A DNA stretch of 64,000 nt from Bacteroidia bacterium (GTDB lineage Bacteria; Bacteroidota; Bacteroidia; Flavobacteriales; Flavobacteriaceae). The stretch spans positions 372,001 to 436,000 of the forward strand of contig JAUIEK010000002.1 of the NCBI GenBank assembly GCA_030428865.1. The letters run 5' to 3'. Below the pieces are notes generated by a model. That model saw only the letters and a program-made list of their open reading frames with translations. It made no database searches and had not been told where the DNA came from. The position numbers and the translations under genes are program-made. This document shows, piece after piece, positions 22,408 to 32,063 of this stretch; the first letter of the stretch is position 1; each line of letters starts with the position of its first letter.

Positions 22408-23487
22408 TCAATAATGAATAATTTCTGATGCCTTACTTTTATTTAAGTATCTTTTAACTATACTTTTTGCTAGTATTTTATCTTCTATAGGAGTCAGTAT
22501 TTTTTTAAGAATAGTAAAATTATTTTGTTGAAAGGAGAGGTTGGTGTATCCATACCCCATAACTTCATTATTTTCAACTAAAATTAAGGCATTTTCTCCT
22601 AGAGTTCTTCCTTTCTTTATTAATATAAAATTATCGGTTTTAAAACTTACTAATTTTAATTTCTTGCTTTTTCTAATGTTGTATTTAGGGTTTAGCGTAT
22701 CTAACTCAATTCTGTATTTCAATTCAGTAAATAGTTCATTTCCTGTTATTTCATAACTTATATTTTGAGCTTTTTCTTTAATTTTTTTAGCTCGTTTGCT
22801 GTCTTTTAGAAACCATTTACTAAGCTCTGATTTAATATTTTTTCCTTTCCCAAGAAAAATAACAGTTCCCTGTCTGTTATGAATGTAAAATACTCCTTCT
22901 TTTTCTGGGGTTTTCTCAATAAGCTTATTTAGTTTATTCTTAATAACTTCTTTATCAAAATATTGAGTAGTTTGCTGTATAATTTCCTTATTCGTGTCCT
23001 TTTCTAGCAGCAATTTAAAAAGCTTAACAGTTGCTAAGGCATCTCCTGAAGCTCTATGCCGATTATTCATAGGAATTGCCAATGATTTACATAGCTTTCC
23101 TAAACTATACGATTTTTGATTCGGGAGAAGTTTCTGGCTTAATTCTACTGTACAGAGTGTATTAGTTTTAAAAGTATATCCTAATCTACTAAATTCAGTT
23201 TTTAAGATTCTAGAATCAAAAGTTGCATTATGAGCAACTAAAGTGCAATCTTTTGTTATTTCAAGAATTCGTTTTGCTACTTCATAAAACTTGGGTGCGT
23301 TTCGGAGCATTTTATTATTAATGCCCGTTAGTTTTACAACAAATTCTTGAATTTCTCTCTCTGGATTTACAAGGCTGATAAATTGATCTACAACTTCATG
23401 CCCATCAAATCTATAGATAGCAATTTCTGTAATTCCTTCTTCGTTATACTTTCCTCCAGTAGTTTCTATGTCAAGAACTGCGTACAA
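22408..23487 (-). CDS. DnaQ-like 3'-5' exonuclease fused to a GIY-YIG-like nuclease domain
   Basis: YAVLDIETTGGKYNEEGITEIAIY (ExoI), TLVAHNATFDSRIL (ExoII), NRHRASGDALATVKLF (ExoIII); GVFYIHNRQGTVIFLGKGKNIK. Confidence 0.88.
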   Translation of the reverse strand: MYAVLDIETTGGKYNEEGITEIAIYRFDGHEVVDQFISLVNPEREIQEFVVKLTGINNKMLRNAPKFYEVAKRILEITKDCTLVAHNATFDSRILKTEFSRLGYTFKTNTLCTVELSQKLLPNQKSYSLGKLCKSLAIPMNNRHRASGDALATVKLFKLLLEKDTNKEIIQQTTQYFDKEVIKNKLNKLIEKTPEKEGVFYIHNRQGTVIFLGKGKNIKSELSKWFLKDSKRAKKIKEKAQNISYEITGNELFTELKYRIELDTLNPKYNIRKSKKLKLVSFKTDNFILIKKGRTLGENALILVENNEVMGYGYTNLSFQQNNFTILKKILTPIEDKILAKSIVKRYLNKSKASEIIHY

Positions 23488-23496
23488 AAATTTAAG

Positions 23497-24153
23497 TTAG
23501 GTGTTATAATTTCGAGAACCAAAAATAGAACTTCCTAAACGAATCATATTACTACCTTGCTTGATTGCTAAATCATAATCTCCACTCATACCCATAGAAA
23601 GCACCTGTAGTTCATGTTGATTTTTATGAACATCAAAAAACGTTTTTAATGAAGCAAATTCTTCTTGTATTTGAGACTCATTTTCTGTAAAAGTAGCCAT
23701 TCCCATAAAACCAATAACCTTTAGGTTGGTCATTTTTTTTAACTCTACTGAATTTAAAATGTTTTCCGTTTCTTGGAAAGTCAACCCAAATTTGGTATCT
23801 TCTTTAGCTATTTTGACCTGTAAAAGACAATTTATCTTGCGATTATGTTTTGAAGCTTGTTTATCAATTTCTTTTAAGGTTTTTAAACTATCAACTCCAT
23901 GAATCATGTTTACAAAGTGAGCCATGTACTTTACTTTGTTTCTTTGAAGATGCCCAATCATATGCCACTCTATATCTTTTGGTAATTCTTCATATTTAGC
24001 TGCCATTTCTTGTACTTTATTTTCTCCAAAAATACGTTGCCCTGCCTCATAAGCTTTCAAAACATCACCTACGGGCCTTGTCTTAGATACGGCTACTAGT
24101 GTAACATCTGCTGGAATTTCGTCATAAATTTTTTGGAGATTTTGCGCAATCAT
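23497..24153 (-). CDS. YggS family PLP-binding protein
   Basis: VTLVAVSKTRPV, FGENKVQE, WHMIGHLQRNKV, LSMGMSGDYDLAIKQGSNMIRLGSSIFG. Confidence 0.95.
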   Translation of the reverse strand: MIAQNLQKIYDEIPADVTLVAVSKTRPVGDVLKAYEAGQRIFGENKVQEMAAKYEELPKDIEWHMIGHLQRNKVKYMAHFVNMIHGVDSLKTLKEIDKQASKHNRKINCLLQVKIAKEDTKFGLTFQETENILNSVELKKMTNLKVIGFMGMATFTENESQIQEEFASLKTFFDVHKNQHELQVLSMGMSGDYDLAIKQGSNMIRLGSSIFGSRNYNT

Positions 24154-24155
24154 AA

Positions 24156-25391
24156 TTAGAATTCGTACAAAGTTAATCCGCTTCTTAATTTGGGCTCTAT
24201 GTAAGTTGTTTTAGGCGGTGTTTTAAGTTGTTTATCTGCTATTGTTTTCATTTCTTCTACACTTATAGGGAATAAACCAAAGCCAATTTTATATATACCA
24301 TTATCAACCAGATTTTTAATAGAGAGTTTGTCTTTCTGGGTATCGGCATAACCAATTCGAGTACTCCTGTTAATATCATTTATTCCTAAAATGGGTTTTA
24401 AGACGTTTTGATAGAGTATCTCTGAATCTAAATTACTTAATGTATCTGTAACATCATGATTTATATTTTTAAGACGAAGGCTATAAAAATCTTCATCTAA
24501 GTACATACTAAAATGATGTTTTTGAGTAGGTACACAAAACTCTCTTCCTTTTTTTTCTACAAGAAAAACATCATCTAAAAGTTGTAAAAACGCTTCTTTT
24601 GATAACCCATTAAGGTCTTTCACAAAACGATTAAATTCAGATATTTTTAGATCTGTTTCTGGAATCAAGTAACTCATGAAAAAATTATAGGATTCTTTCC
24701 CTGTATGATTAGCGTTTTCTCTAGCTAAATCCTTTGCTAAAAGGGCAGAAGAAGCTGTTCTATGATGACCATCAGCAATGTATAAATTGTCTATTTTATT
24801 GAATTGATTTTCAAACTTGTTAAGTAATTTAGAATCAGAAATTACCCAAAGTTTGTGTTTTATTTTATCTGTGGTAGAAAACTCATATTCAGGTTGATTT
24901 TCTTTAATATTGGTTATGAGTTCTTCAATTATAACATCATTTTTGTATGTAATAAGAACAGGTTCTGCGTTAAAGCCTGTGTTTTTCAAATAGCTTTCAA
25001 ATAGAAGTTCTCGAGCCAATAGTGTGTCTTCATGTTTTTTTATAATTCCCTTTTCGTAGTCAGAAACAGCAGTAGCAGCAATAATTCCACAGAATGTGTT
25101 AGTTTCCGTTATTAATTCATAAATGTAGTAGCAAGGAGAGTTGTCTTCTAGAAAAATACCACTTTCTTTAAATTCTAGGTATCGATCATGCACCATTTTG
25201 AATCGCTCTTCTCCTATAATTTCTTGATGGTATTTATAACCTGGGTTAATAATATGTAAAAATGTATAAGGATTAAAATCGAGTTTAGCGCCTAGCTCAG
25301 CTGGAGAATATGCCTCATAGGATTTAGAAGATACTAAGGCTACTTTATCTTTAGTGGGTCTTACTGCTTTAAAAGGTTTTACAATAGCCAT
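24156..25391 (-). CDS. DUF1015 family protein
   Basis: KPFKAVRPT N-terminus, NLYIADGHHRTASSALLA, location next to serA. Confidence 0.9.
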   Translation of the reverse strand: MAIVKPFKAVRPTKDKVALVSSKSYEAYSPAELGAKLDFNPYTFLHIINPGYKYHQEIIGEERFKMVHDRYLEFKESGIFLEDNSPCYYIYELITETNTFCGIIAATAVSDYEKGIIKKHEDTLLARELLFESYLKNTGFNAEPVLITYKNDVIIEELITNIKENQPEYEFSTTDKIKHKLWVISDSKLLNKFENQFNKIDNLYIADGHHRTASSALLAKDLARENANHTGKESYNFFMSYLIPETDLKISEFNRFVKDLNGLSKEAFLQLLDDVFLVEKKGREFCVPTQKHHFSMYLDEDFYSLRLKNINHDVTDTLSNLDSEILYQNVLKPILGINDINRSTRIGYADTQKDKLSIKNLVDNGIYKIGFGLFPISVEEMKTIADKQLKTPPKTTYIEPKLRSGLTLYEF

Positions 25392-26341
25392 TATTTTAGT
25401 AACTCAATAATTTGATTTGCTAACTCCAAGCCAATTCGATCCTGTGCCTCTATAGTTGCTGCTCCAATATGTGGAGTTAAGGATAATTCAGGATTCATAA
25501 GGAGCTGTATTTCTGGTTTGGGCTCATTTTCAAAAACATCTAGCCCGGCAAATCGTACTTTTTTAGTTTCAATTGCATTAACTAGCGCTACTTCATCAAT
25601 AATTCCTCCACGAGCTGCATTTACAATACCAACACCATTTTTCATTTGCTCTATTTCATTTACTCCAATTAAGTGTTTATCTGAAGCAGGAACGTGCAGC
25701 GTGATAAAATCACTTTTCTTAAGTACTTCTTCTAAAGTTGTTACGTTTACAGAAAATGTGAGCGCTTGTCCGTTAAAAAACTTTACAGTAACAGGTTTTT
25801 CTCCTTTTGTAGAATCATTGGCAATTACATTCATTCCCAATCCTAAAGCGATTTTAGCAACTTCTTGACCTATTCGGCCAAAACCAATAATTCCGATAGT
25901 TTTTCCTCTAAGTTCAGTACCGCTAGCATATGTTTTTTTTAATTCTTTAAATCTAAAATCACCCTCTAGAGGCATTTCTCTATTGGATTGATGTAGAAAT
26001 CGTGCCATGCTAAAAAGGTGCGCAAATACCAATTCTGCTACGGATGCAGAAGATGCTCCTGGGGTATTGATTACATGTAGTCCTTGATCTTTTGCGTATT
26101 GTACATCTATATTATCCATGCCAACGCCTCCGCGTCCAACAAGCTTTAGACTAGGACATGCTTCTATTAATTCTTGCCGTACTTGTGTTGCACTTCTAAC
26201 AAGTAGGGCATCTATGTTATGGTTATTAATAAAATTTTCAAGTTGTTCTTGAGCTACTTGAGTAGTAATAACTTCAAAACCTGCATTTTCTAATGTTGTT
26301 TTACCGCTATTAGAAATTCCATCATTTGCTAATATTTTCAT
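25391..26341 (-). CDS. serA: D-3-phosphoglycerate dehydrogenase (short form)
   Basis: GVGMDNIDVQYAKDQGLHVINTPGASS, IGIIGFGRIGQEVA, NAARGGIIDE; adjacent serC. Confidence 0.9.
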   Translation of the reverse strand: MKILANDGISNSGKTTLENAGFEVITTQVAQEQLENFINNHNIDALLVRSATQVRQELIEACPSLKLVGRGGVGMDNIDVQYAKDQGLHVINTPGASSASVAELVFAHLFSMARFLHQSNREMPLEGDFRFKELKKTYASGTELRGKTIGIIGFGRIGQEVAKIALGLGMNVIANDSTKGEKPVTVKFFNGQALTFSVNVTTLEEVLKKSDFITLHVPASDKHLIGVNEIEQMKNGVGIVNAARGGIIDEVALVNAIETKKVRFAGLDVFENEPKPEIQLLMNPELSLTPHIGAATIEAQDRIGLELANQIIELLK

Positions 26342-26361
26342 TTAAGATTTATGTTTTTTAA

Positions 26362-27426
26362 TTAAGCTGTTCTTTCTAGTTCCTGCATTACATCTACCAA
26401 AGCTTGTACACTATATAAAGGTAAAGCATTATACATACTAGCTCTGTATCCACCTACACTTCTGTGCCCATTTAAACCATTGATTCCTGCTGCACTCCAC
26501 AGAGAATCAAAACGTTCTTTTAGATTATCTTTTTTTAAAGTGAAAGTAGCGTTCATAAAGCTTCTATCTTCTTTTTCTACAACACCTTGGAAGAGTGGAT
26601 TTCTGTCTATTTCTTTATAAAGTAAATCTGCTTTTTTGTTATTTACTTGTTCTATAAAAGAAATTCCTCCTAAGTCTTTTAGCCATTGCAAAGTTAACAT
26701 GGATACATAAACAGCAAATACAGGAGGTGTGTTAAACATACTATCTTTACTTATATGAACTTGATAATCTAACATGGAAGGAATTGTTCTGCTTACTTTT
26801 CCTAAAATCGATTCTTTTACAACTACTAAAGTTGTTCCTGCGGGACCCATATTTTTTTGAGCTCCAGCATAAATTAAGTCAAATTGAGAAAAATCCAATT
26901 GTCTTGAAAAAATATCAGAACTCATATCACAAACTACAGGAACTTCCGTTTTTGGAAATTCTTTTATTTGTGTACCAAATATGGTATTGTTACTTGTACA
27001 GTGAAAATAATCTGCATCCGAAGGAATTGTATAATCTTTAGGGATGTATGTGAAGTTTTTATCTTTAGAAGAAGCTACTTCTACTAATTCACCAAAAAAC
27101 TTAGCTTCTTTTATTGCTTTAGAGCTCCATGTACCTGTGTTTAAATACGCAGCTTTTTTATTCAGTAAGTTATAGGCTGCCATTAAAAACTGTGTGCTTG
27201 CACCACCTTGTAAAAATAAAACTTGATATCCTTTGTTTTCTAAACCTAATAATTCTAGAACTAAAGCTCTAGCTTTTTCCATAACTGAAACAAAAGGCTT
27301 ACTTCTATGAGATATTTCTAATAATGATAAATTGTCATTATTAAAATTAATTACTGCTTCAGCAGCTTTTTGTAAAACTTCTTCTGGTAAAATGCAAGGA
27401 CCAGCACTAAAATTATGTTTTTTCAT
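26362..27426 (-). CDS. serC: Phosphoserine aminotransferase
   Basis: HNFSAGPCILPEEVLQ, AGAQKNMGPAGTTLVVV, GLNGHRSVGGYRASMYNALP. Confidence 0.97.
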   Translation of the reverse strand: MKKHNFSAGPCILPEEVLQKAAEAVINFNNDNLSLLEISHRSKPFVSVMEKARALVLELLGLENKGYQVLFLQGGASTQFLMAAYNLLNKKAAYLNTGTWSSKAIKEAKFFGELVEVASSKDKNFTYIPKDYTIPSDADYFHCTSNNTIFGTQIKEFPKTEVPVVCDMSSDIFSRQLDFSQFDLIYAGAQKNMGPAGTTLVVVKESILGKVSRTIPSMLDYQVHISKDSMFNTPPVFAVYVSMLTLQWLKDLGGISFIEQVNNKKADLLYKEIDRNPLFQGVVEKEDRSFMNATFTLKKDNLKERFDSLWSAAGINGLNGHRSVGGYRASMYNALPLYSVQALVDVMQELERTA

Positions 27427-27487
27427 GAGATTCTGTATCAGTTAGCAAAAGTGATAATTTTATAGTATTTCTAGTAACTTTTCGGTA

Positions 27488-28549
27488 TTAAATTTCATTT
27501 AAGAAAGCAAGCGTATTAATTCCGTCTGCATAATCCCAAAGAGCAGGTTGTTGCGTTTTTCCAAAAGTGATTTCTTGCTCTATAAAGTTTTTAGCAACAA
27601 TGCATTGTATGTATTCTTTTTCCTGATGCAGTTTTATTTTTAAATCTACCAAATCATCATAATATTCATAAAAAACACTTGCAATAGGAGAGGAGTAACT
27701 AGTATCTTCCTTTATCATTAAAAATCCATTTTCTAAGATATCAAATTCACTCATTAAATAGACTGCTTTATTATAATCGTAGTTATTCGCATATTTTTTG
27801 TTTTCTATAATTGAGCGTTGTTTATACATTCCTTTAAAGAAATTATCAAAATTGTAATTTCTAGGAACAAATAACTTAGAAACACTTCTGCAACCCAATC
27901 CAAAATAGCGAAAAACATCTTCACTTAAAGCCTCCATCTCTATCTCTGTTTCATTGCCTTGTAATACAGCTATTGAATTTCTGTTTTTTCTGATAATACT
28001 CGGTTTATCCTTAAAATAATATTCAAAGTAACGAGCAGTGTTATTGCTTCCTGTTGCAATTACGGCATCAAAATCAGTTAATTTCTCTTTAGTAAATGAA
28101 ATTGTGTTTTTAAAGCTAGGTTCTACATACTCTAAATATTTTGCTAAGAAAGGAAGCAGATATTTATCATTTGATGATTGCTTTATGAGCACATTGTGAC
28201 CTACTATCAATACAGATAAAAAGTCATGAAACCCAACAAGCGGAATGTTCCCAGCCATAATAATAGCAACAGTCTTTGGCTTTGGATTGTTCATATTTTC
28301 ATTTTCAATCCACTTTTGTATGTTTTGAGCTTCTAATGCTTTAGACCAAGATTCCAGAGAAAACAATATGTTATTTCTAGTAAACCAAGCATTGTTTTCT
28401 TCAGTAAGTTTTATTTGATGTAAAAATCCGTCAAAAAACAAGTTGTTGTGTAAAACGCCTTCTTTTTGTCTAATTTCTTTTCTTGAAAATTGAGATAAAA
28501 ACTGACCCAATTTGGCAAATGCCTGCACTCTATTTTGAATACTATTCAT
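27488..28549 (-). CDS. Acyl-CoA reductase (LuxC-like) family protein
   Basis: VAIIMAGNIPLVGFHDFLSVLIVGHNVLIKQSSNDK, ATGSNNTARYFEYYF, FGLGCRSVSKLFVP. Confidence 0.82.
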   Translation of the reverse strand: MNSIQNRVQAFAKLGQFLSQFSRKEIRQKEGVLHNNLFFDGFLHQIKLTEENNAWFTRNNILFSLESWSKALEAQNIQKWIENENMNNPKPKTVAIIMAGNIPLVGFHDFLSVLIVGHNVLIKQSSNDKYLLPFLAKYLEYVEPSFKNTISFTKEKLTDFDAVIATGSNNTARYFEYYFKDKPSIIRKNRNSIAVLQGNETEIEMEALSEDVFRYFGLGCRSVSKLFVPRNYNFDNFFKGMYKQRSIIENKKYANNYDYNKAVYLMSEFDILENGFLMIKEDTSYSSPIASVFYEYYDDLVDLKIKLHQEKEYIQCIVAKNFIEQEITFGKTQQPALWDYADGINTLAFLNEI

Positions 28550-28624
28550 TTCTTTTGGTTGCTACCTTTTTAGCTAGTATTTTTGCAAGTGCAAATTTAC
28601 ACAATCTAAATAGACAACAGAGCG

Positions 28625-28975
28625 ATGGCAATTATAATTACTGATGAATGTATTAACTGTGGAGCATGCGAGCCAGAATGTCCAAATACAGCAATCTATG
28701 AAGGTGCAGATGATTGGAAGTATTCTGATGGTACAGACCTTGAAGGGAAGGTTGTTTTGCCTAATGGTAATCATGCTGATGCAGATGAAGTACAAGAACC
28801 TATTTCTGATGAAATCTATTACATAGTAGCAGATAAATGTACTGAATGTATAGGTTTTCATGAAGAACCACAATGTGCAGCTGTATGCCCAGTAGATTGT
28901 TGTGTGCCTGATGAGAATAATGTAGAGACAGAAGAAGAATTAAAAGCTAAACAACGTTTTATGCATAAAGAATAA
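28625..28975 (+). CDS. 4Fe-4S dicluster ferredoxin
   Basis: CINCGACEPECP and CTECIGFHEEPQCAAVCPVDCC motifs. Confidence 0.95.
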   Translation: MAIIITDECINCGACEPECPNTAIYEGADDWKYSDGTDLEGKVVLPNGNHADADEVQEPISDEIYYIVADKCTECIGFHEEPQCAAVCPVDCCVPDENNVETEEELKAKQRFMHKE

Positions 28976-28997
28976 TATTGCTTAATATATCAAGTAG

Positions 28998-29032
28998 AAA
29001 AAATCCCAACATAATAATTGTTGGGATTTTTT
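28998..29032 (+). terminator. Intrinsic terminator after the ferredoxin gene
   Basis: aaaaaatcccaaca - 7 nt - tgttgggatttttt, 14-bp stem ending in a T tract. Confidence 0.8.
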
Positions 29033-29083
29033 AATGAAGTTGATTATGCATTATTACTACTTCTAAAATTCTATTATTAAGTC

Positions 29084-29091
29084 TATATTTG
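29084..29091 (+). promoter_or_regulatory. Candidate -7 promoter box upstream of ychF
   Basis: TATATTTG matches TAnnTTTG; no matching -33 TTTG at 19-nt spacing. Confidence 0.35.
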
Positions 29092-29111
29092 CGGCACTAA
29101 AAACAAAACTT

Positions 29112-30203
29112 ATGAAGGCAGGAATTGTAGGATTACCAAACGTAGGAAAATCAACATTATTTAACTGTTTGTCAAATGCTAAGGCACAAAGTGCGAACTT
29201 TCCATTTTGCACAATAGAACCTAATTTAGGTGTTGTAAACGTTCCTGATTCCAGATTGGAAAAGTTAGAAGAATTGGTAAATCCAGAACAAGTAGTTCCA
29301 GCAACGGTAGAAATTGTAGATATTGCGGGTTTGGTAAAAGGAGCCAGCAAAGGTGAGGGTTTAGGAAATCAGTTTTTAGCTAATATTAGAGAAACAGACG
29401 CCATATTACATGTATTGCGTTGTTTTGAAAATGATAATATTGTACATGTTGATGGTTCGGTAGATCCAATTCGAGATAAAGAAACAATTGATATTGAACT
29501 TCAGCTAAAAGATTTAGAAACCGTTCAAAAGCGTTTGGAACGTGTAAAACGTACTGCTAAAACAGGACAAAAAGAAGCACAGGCGGAGTTAGAAGTTTTG
29601 TTAAAAGTAGAAGAAACATTGTTGGAAGGAACTTCAGTTAGAGCTATAGAGTTGACTGAAAAAGAAGAAGAATTTGTAAGACCCCTTCAATTTATAACAG
29701 CTAAACCTGTTTTATATGTTTGTAATGTAGATGAAAAATCAGCAAAAGAAGGAAATAAACATGTTGAGGCAGTAAAACAAGCTGTAAAAGATGAGGGAGC
29801 AGAAATTATTGTTTTAGCAGTTGCCACTGAAGCTGATATTGCTGAGTTAGAAGACTACGATGAAAGGCAACTTTTCTTAGAAGATCTAGGTTTAGAAGAA
29901 CCTGGAGTTTCTCGATTAATCCGATCAGCATATAAATTATTAAACTTACAAACCTATTTTACGGCAGGAGTAAAAGAAGTGCGAGCATGGACAATACCTG
30001 TTGGTTCTACCGCACCCCAAGCTGCAGGCGTGATTCATACCGATTTTGAAAAAGGATTCATTCGAGCAGAAGTAATTGGTTATGATGATTATGTTACTCA
30101 TAGAAGTGAAGCAAAAGTAAAAGAAGCAGGTAAAATGCGTGTAGAAGGAAAAGAGTATATCGTGAAAGATGGAGATGTAATGCATTTCCGTTTTAACGTA
30201 TAA
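29112..30203 (+). CDS. ychF: Redox-regulated ATPase YchF
   Basis: [38 protein letters not shown]-terminal [24 protein letters not shown]. Confidence 0.97.
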   Translation: MKAGIVGLPNVGKSTLFNCLSNAKAQSANFPFCTIEPNLGVVNVPDSRLEKLEELVNPEQVVPATVEIVDIAGLVKGASKGEGLGNQFLANIRETDAILHVLRCFENDNIVHVDGSVDPIRDKETIDIELQLKDLETVQKRLERVKRTAKTGQKEAQAELEVLLKVEETLLEGTSVRAIELTEKEEEFVRPLQFITAKPVLYVCNVDEKSAKEGNKHVEAVKQAVKDEGAEIIVLAVATEADIAELEDYDERQLFLEDLGLEEPGVSRLIRSAYKLLNLQTYFTAGVKEVRAWTIPVGSTAPQAAGVIHTDFEKGFIRAEVIGYDDYVTHRSEAKVKEAGKMRVEGKEYIVKDGDVMHFRFNV

Positions 30204-30262
30204 CTTTTTACCAAGACTTATTTATTAACTGGTTTCTTTTTTCTTATTTTTAAGCTTAATTT

Positions 30263-31105
30263 ATGGAAACCATCAAAAACTTTATTGAATATGAGATTTT
30301 CACAATAGGTGAGCGGTCGTATACTGTAGCTACAATTCTTTCAGTTTTTGTTATTATAGCTGTTACGCTATTTATTGTTTGGGCTGTTAAAAAAGCGTTA
30401 TCCAGAAAAAAAATTAAGAATAAATACGAGCAAGGAAACCTTCATGCGCTCTATCAAATAATCAAATATGTTATATGGATTATAGCAGTACTTCTTTTGT
30501 TAGAGACAATTGGAGTAAAGATAAATGCCTTACTTGCAGGTTCTGCTGCTTTACTGGTAGGAATAGGTTTAGGTTTACAGCATACATTTAATAACTTTGT
30601 TTCTGGCATTATTTTACTGTTCGAAGGCTCTCTTAGAGTAGGAGATATTATAGAAGTTGATGGTGATGTGGTAAAAATGGAACGTATAGGTCTTAGAACG
30701 TCAACAGCTATTAATAGAAATGATGTACGAATTATTATACCCAATGATGTTATTACTTCAAACAAAGTAATAAACTGGAGTCATCAATCAGAACTTACGC
30801 GTTTTAGCATAACTGTTGGAGTAGCATACGGGAGTAATGTAAATTTAGTATTGCAATTACTAGAAGAGAGTGCAGCAGAACATCCTAAAGTTACCAACAA
30901 AGATTCTGTGCTGGCTCGTCTTATTAATTTTGGAAACTCTTCTTTAGACTTTGAAGTGCTGTTTTTTAGTCTAGATACTTTTCAAATAGAAAACACCAAA
31001 TCAGATATTCGAAAAACGATTAACGAAAAATTTATAGAACATTCTGTAACAATTCCTTTTCCGCAAATGGATGTCCATATCAAGTCAAATTCTTCCAGTA
31101 CATAG
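30263..31105 (+). CDS. Mechanosensitive ion channel (MscS family)
   Basis: NNFVSGIILLFEGSLRVGDIIEVDGDVVKMERIGLRTSTAINRNDVRIIIPN. Confidence 0.93.
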   Translation: METIKNFIEYEIFTIGERSYTVATILSVFVIIAVTLFIVWAVKKALSRKKIKNKYEQGNLHALYQIIKYVIWIIAVLLLLETIGVKINALLAGSAALLVGIGLGLQHTFNNFVSGIILLFEGSLRVGDIIEVDGDVVKMERIGLRTSTAINRNDVRIIIPNDVITSNKVINWSHQSELTRFSITVGVAYGSNVNLVLQLLEESAAEHPKVTNKDSVLARLINFGNSSLDFEVLFFSLDTFQIENTKSDIRKTINEKFIEHSVTIPFPQMDVHIKSNSSST

Positions 31106-31145
31106 TTTTAAAATTAAATTTTAGTATTCTTATTTCAAGAATTAA

Positions 31146-31162
31146 TCGTAATATTGCAATAA
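31146..31162. promoter_or_regulatory. Putative ArsR operator, copy 1
   Basis: tcgtaatattgcaataa just upstream of arsR; 16/17 identical to copy 2. Confidence 0.55.
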
Positions 31163-31167
31163 CTAAA

Positions 31168-31512
31168 TTGAAAATGGGGCTCACTAAGTCAGAAATATTT
31201 ACAGATCAACAAAATAAAATTGCACAGATAGCAAAAGTGTTGGGTCATCCTGCTCGTATAGCAATTTTACAGCATCTTTTTAAAATGAATAGTTGTATTT
31301 GTGGAGATTTAGTAGAAGAAATAGGATTAGCACAACCTACAATATCACAGCATCTAAAAGAACTCAAAAACTTAGGCATCATTAAAGGAAGTATAGAAGG
31401 CACAAGTGTTTGTTATTGTATAGATCAAGAAAAATGGACAGAAGTAATTTCTTTATTTGAAGGCTTTTTAAGTCAGAATTTAAGCTGTAGTAATGATGAT
31501 GATTGCTGCTAA
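31168..31512 (+). CDS. arsR: ArsR family metalloregulator
   Basis: HPARIAILQHLFKMNSCICGDLVEEIGLAQPTISQHLKELKNLGIIKG; TTG start, or ATG at 31174. Confidence 0.93.
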   Translation: MKMGLTKSEIFTDQQNKIAQIAKVLGHPARIAILQHLFKMNSCICGDLVEEIGLAQPTISQHLKELKNLGIIKGSIEGTSVCYCIDQEKWTEVISLFEGFLSQNLSCSNDDDCC

Positions 31513-31531
31513 AAAAATTTACATTAAAACA

Positions 31532-31548
31532 TCGCAATATTGCAATAA
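31532..31548. promoter_or_regulatory. Putative ArsR operator, copy 2
   Basis: tcgcaatattgcaataa containing the perfect palindrome gcaatattgc, between arsR and the next gene. Confidence 0.55.
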
Positions 31549-31569
31549 TATAATGAATACTATAAACCA

Positions 31570-32043
31570 ATGAAACTCTCACAGATTAAATCTCATTTAT
31601 TACAACTGGAAACTATAAAGTTTCAGTTGCCTGACGGAACACTAGTTCCAAGTTACTTTCACGTTACGGAAGTAGGTGTTATAACAAAACATTTTATCGA
31701 TTGTGGAGGCACAATAAGGAACGAAAAAATAGTAACCTTTCAGCTATGGGAAGCAAATGATTATGACCACAGATTGCATCCAGATAAACTATTATCAATT
31801 ATTGAACTTTCAGAAAAAACATTAGGCATTGAAGATTTGGAAGTAGAAGTTGAATATCAAGGCAATACAATTGGTAGATATGATGTAGGTTTTGATGGTG
31901 AAAGCTTTCTATTATTAAATAAATCTACAGCTTGTTTGGCTACAGATAAGTGTGGTGTTTCATCCTCAAAACCAAAAGTTGCTCTATCAAAATTACAAGA
32001 AGCAAGTGTTAGTTCTTGTGCTCCTAGTTCAGGATGTTGTTAA
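31570..32043 (+). CDS. DUF6428-like ars-operon protein with a Cys-rich C-terminus
   Basis: 157 aa, LETIKFQLPDGTLVPSYFHVTEVG, tail SSCAPSSGCC; position between arsR and the phosphatase gene. Confidence 0.75.
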   Translation: MKLSQIKSHLLQLETIKFQLPDGTLVPSYFHVTEVGVITKHFIDCGGTIRNEKIVTFQLWEANDYDHRLHPDKLLSIIELSEKTLGIEDLEVEVEYQGNTIGRYDVGFDGESFLLLNKSTACLATDKCGVSSSKPKVALSKLQEASVSSCAPSSGCC

Positions 32044-32063
32044 ACCCTTAAAACTGTATTATC

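Noticed and set aside
25518-25868. 116-aa plus-strand ORF
   Set aside because: Antisense to serA.
28574-28873. 99-aa minus-strand ORF and 60-aa plus-strand ORF (28644..28826)
   Set aside because: Overlap the clear 4Fe-4S ferredoxin in other frames.
30454-30765. 103-aa minus-strand ORF
   Set aside because: Antisense to the MscS-type channel.
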